From: Nitrososphaerales archaeon TH703
GTDB lineage: Archaea; Thermoproteota; Nitrososphaeria; Nitrososphaerales; Nitrososphaeraceae
NCBI GenBank assembly: GCA_014523525.1
Contig: JAATVL010000260.1
Coordinates: 1-5,728 of the forward strand
Direction of reading: 5' to 3'
Length of the DNA stretch: 5,728 nt
Part shown: piece by piece, positions 5,224-5,728 of the stretch
Layout: the number at the start of each line of letters is the position of its first letter
How positions within the stretch are numbered: position 1 is the stretch's first letter
Program-made: the position numbers and the translations under genes
The notes under the pieces: model-generated
What the model was told of the DNA's origin: nothing
The model's input: the letters and a program-made list of their open reading frames with translations, nothing else
The model's database searches: none

Positions 5224-5728
5224 GGCGGGCTTCTTTAGCCTTAAGCAAGCCTTTTGATGTTACCGTAACAGTATCACCCTGAATTCTTATAAATCCCTTG
5301 TCTTGTTCGTATTCTTTAAGCGTCTGAAATATGAACCGTTCGCCTAGCGTGAAAATTGGCAGCCTGGTTGACTTGAAATCCCGTATCTTAAAGACTGTTG
5401 AAGAACGATTTTTGGATGCTGTATCATAGATACTGGAGAGTTCTCCATGAAATTCCATATGAGAAACTTCTTGTTCCTAACTAAGCTAGCTCTGGCAATT
5501 GCATGCAAACAAGGATCTTTCCTATTTTCTTCGTACAATCTACGTGCTAAATCCGTTGCAGTTACTATTCCCAACAAGACATTATCCTTAATTATAGGAA
5601 GTCGCCTAATTGAATACTTAGTCATAACAAATGCCGCGTCGTAAATATAGGCATCGTCGTTAAGCGAAATCAAAGGAGAAGACATTATCTCTGAAACAAA
5701 GGTAAGTTTCGGATCTTTAGACTCAAAA
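5210..5728 (-). pseudogene. CBS-domain protein with winged-helix-like tail, partial, frameshifted
   Basis: The gene enters from beyond the right edge, so its N-terminus is missing. The visible part begins FESKDPKLTFVSEIMSS, a typical CBS module start, and continues with DDAYIYDAAFVMTKYSIRRL, PIIKDNVLLGIVTATDLARR and LYEENRKDPCLHAIARASLVR. This is one full CBS module, probably the second of a pair. At 5476-5477 (minus strand AGG) the coherent frame moves by one base. With one extra G it reads on as EQEVSHMEFHGELSSIYDTA and ends in LGERFIFQTLKEYEQDKGF, IRIQGDTVTVTSKGLLKAKE and ARHDWD, which looks like a winged helix with its beta-hairpin wing. The stop is TGA 5210-5212. A CBS sensor fused to a winged helix would be a ligand-responsive regulator. 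The alternative is two separate genes, the second starting at ATG 5458 (82 aa), with the CBS ORF stopping at 5344. Confidence 0.7.

Noticed and set aside
5447..5644. 65-aa plus-strand ORF
   Set aside because: Antisense to the clear CBS module.

Overview
The window is AT-rich archaeal DNA, most likely from an ammonia-oxidising Nitrososphaerales archaeon (Thaumarchaeota). A low-GC relative such as the Nitrosocosmicus group fits best, but that is inference. The evidence is an archaemetzincin, a class III-type PHA synthase with a GYCWGG nucleophile elbow, tiny CxxC zinc proteins, CBS-domain proteins, archaeal TATA boxes placed about 25-30 nt before start codons (little or no leader), and almost no Shine-Dalgarno sites. 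No rRNA, tRNA, IS element or CRISPR array was seen.

Layout. Positions 1-153 are non-coding and hold a T-run after hsp20. An Hsp20 small heat-shock protein (154-657, -) and an archaemetzincin zinc protease (836-1423, -) form a proteostasis pair. A single-membrane-span protein gene, broken by one frameshift, lies head-to-head with the protease (1427-1719, +). PHA synthase phaC (1891-3198, +) has its own TATA box. It is followed by a minus-strand cluster of short genes: a 37-aa double-CxxC protein (3277-3390), the start-less C-terminal two thirds of a GNAT acetyltransferase (3480-3752), and a 51-aa six-cysteine protein (3758-3913). A 218-bp divergent promoter region separates these from a winged-helix-like gene (4132-4519, +) that is frameshifted inside a G6 tract. 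The right end carries two overlapping minus-strand genes: a CBS-domain protein with a winged-helix-like tail (5210 to beyond 5728) and a multi-CBS protein (4649-5223). Both are interrupted.

How the parts fit. Hsp20 and archaemetzincin suggest protein quality control, PhaC suggests carbon storage granules, and the right half is regulatory in character (ligand-sensing CBS modules, winged helices, small zinc proteins). I see no single pathway linking all of them.

The most striking property is the number of broken reading frames. Four genes each read as one coherent protein if a single base is added or removed, three of them clearly at short homopolymers. One of these also has an in-frame TAG, and a fifth gene has lost its 5' end. 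Either the assembly carries homopolymer indel errors, or this is a decaying segment of the genome. Sequence alone cannot decide. hsp20, amzA and phaC are intact.
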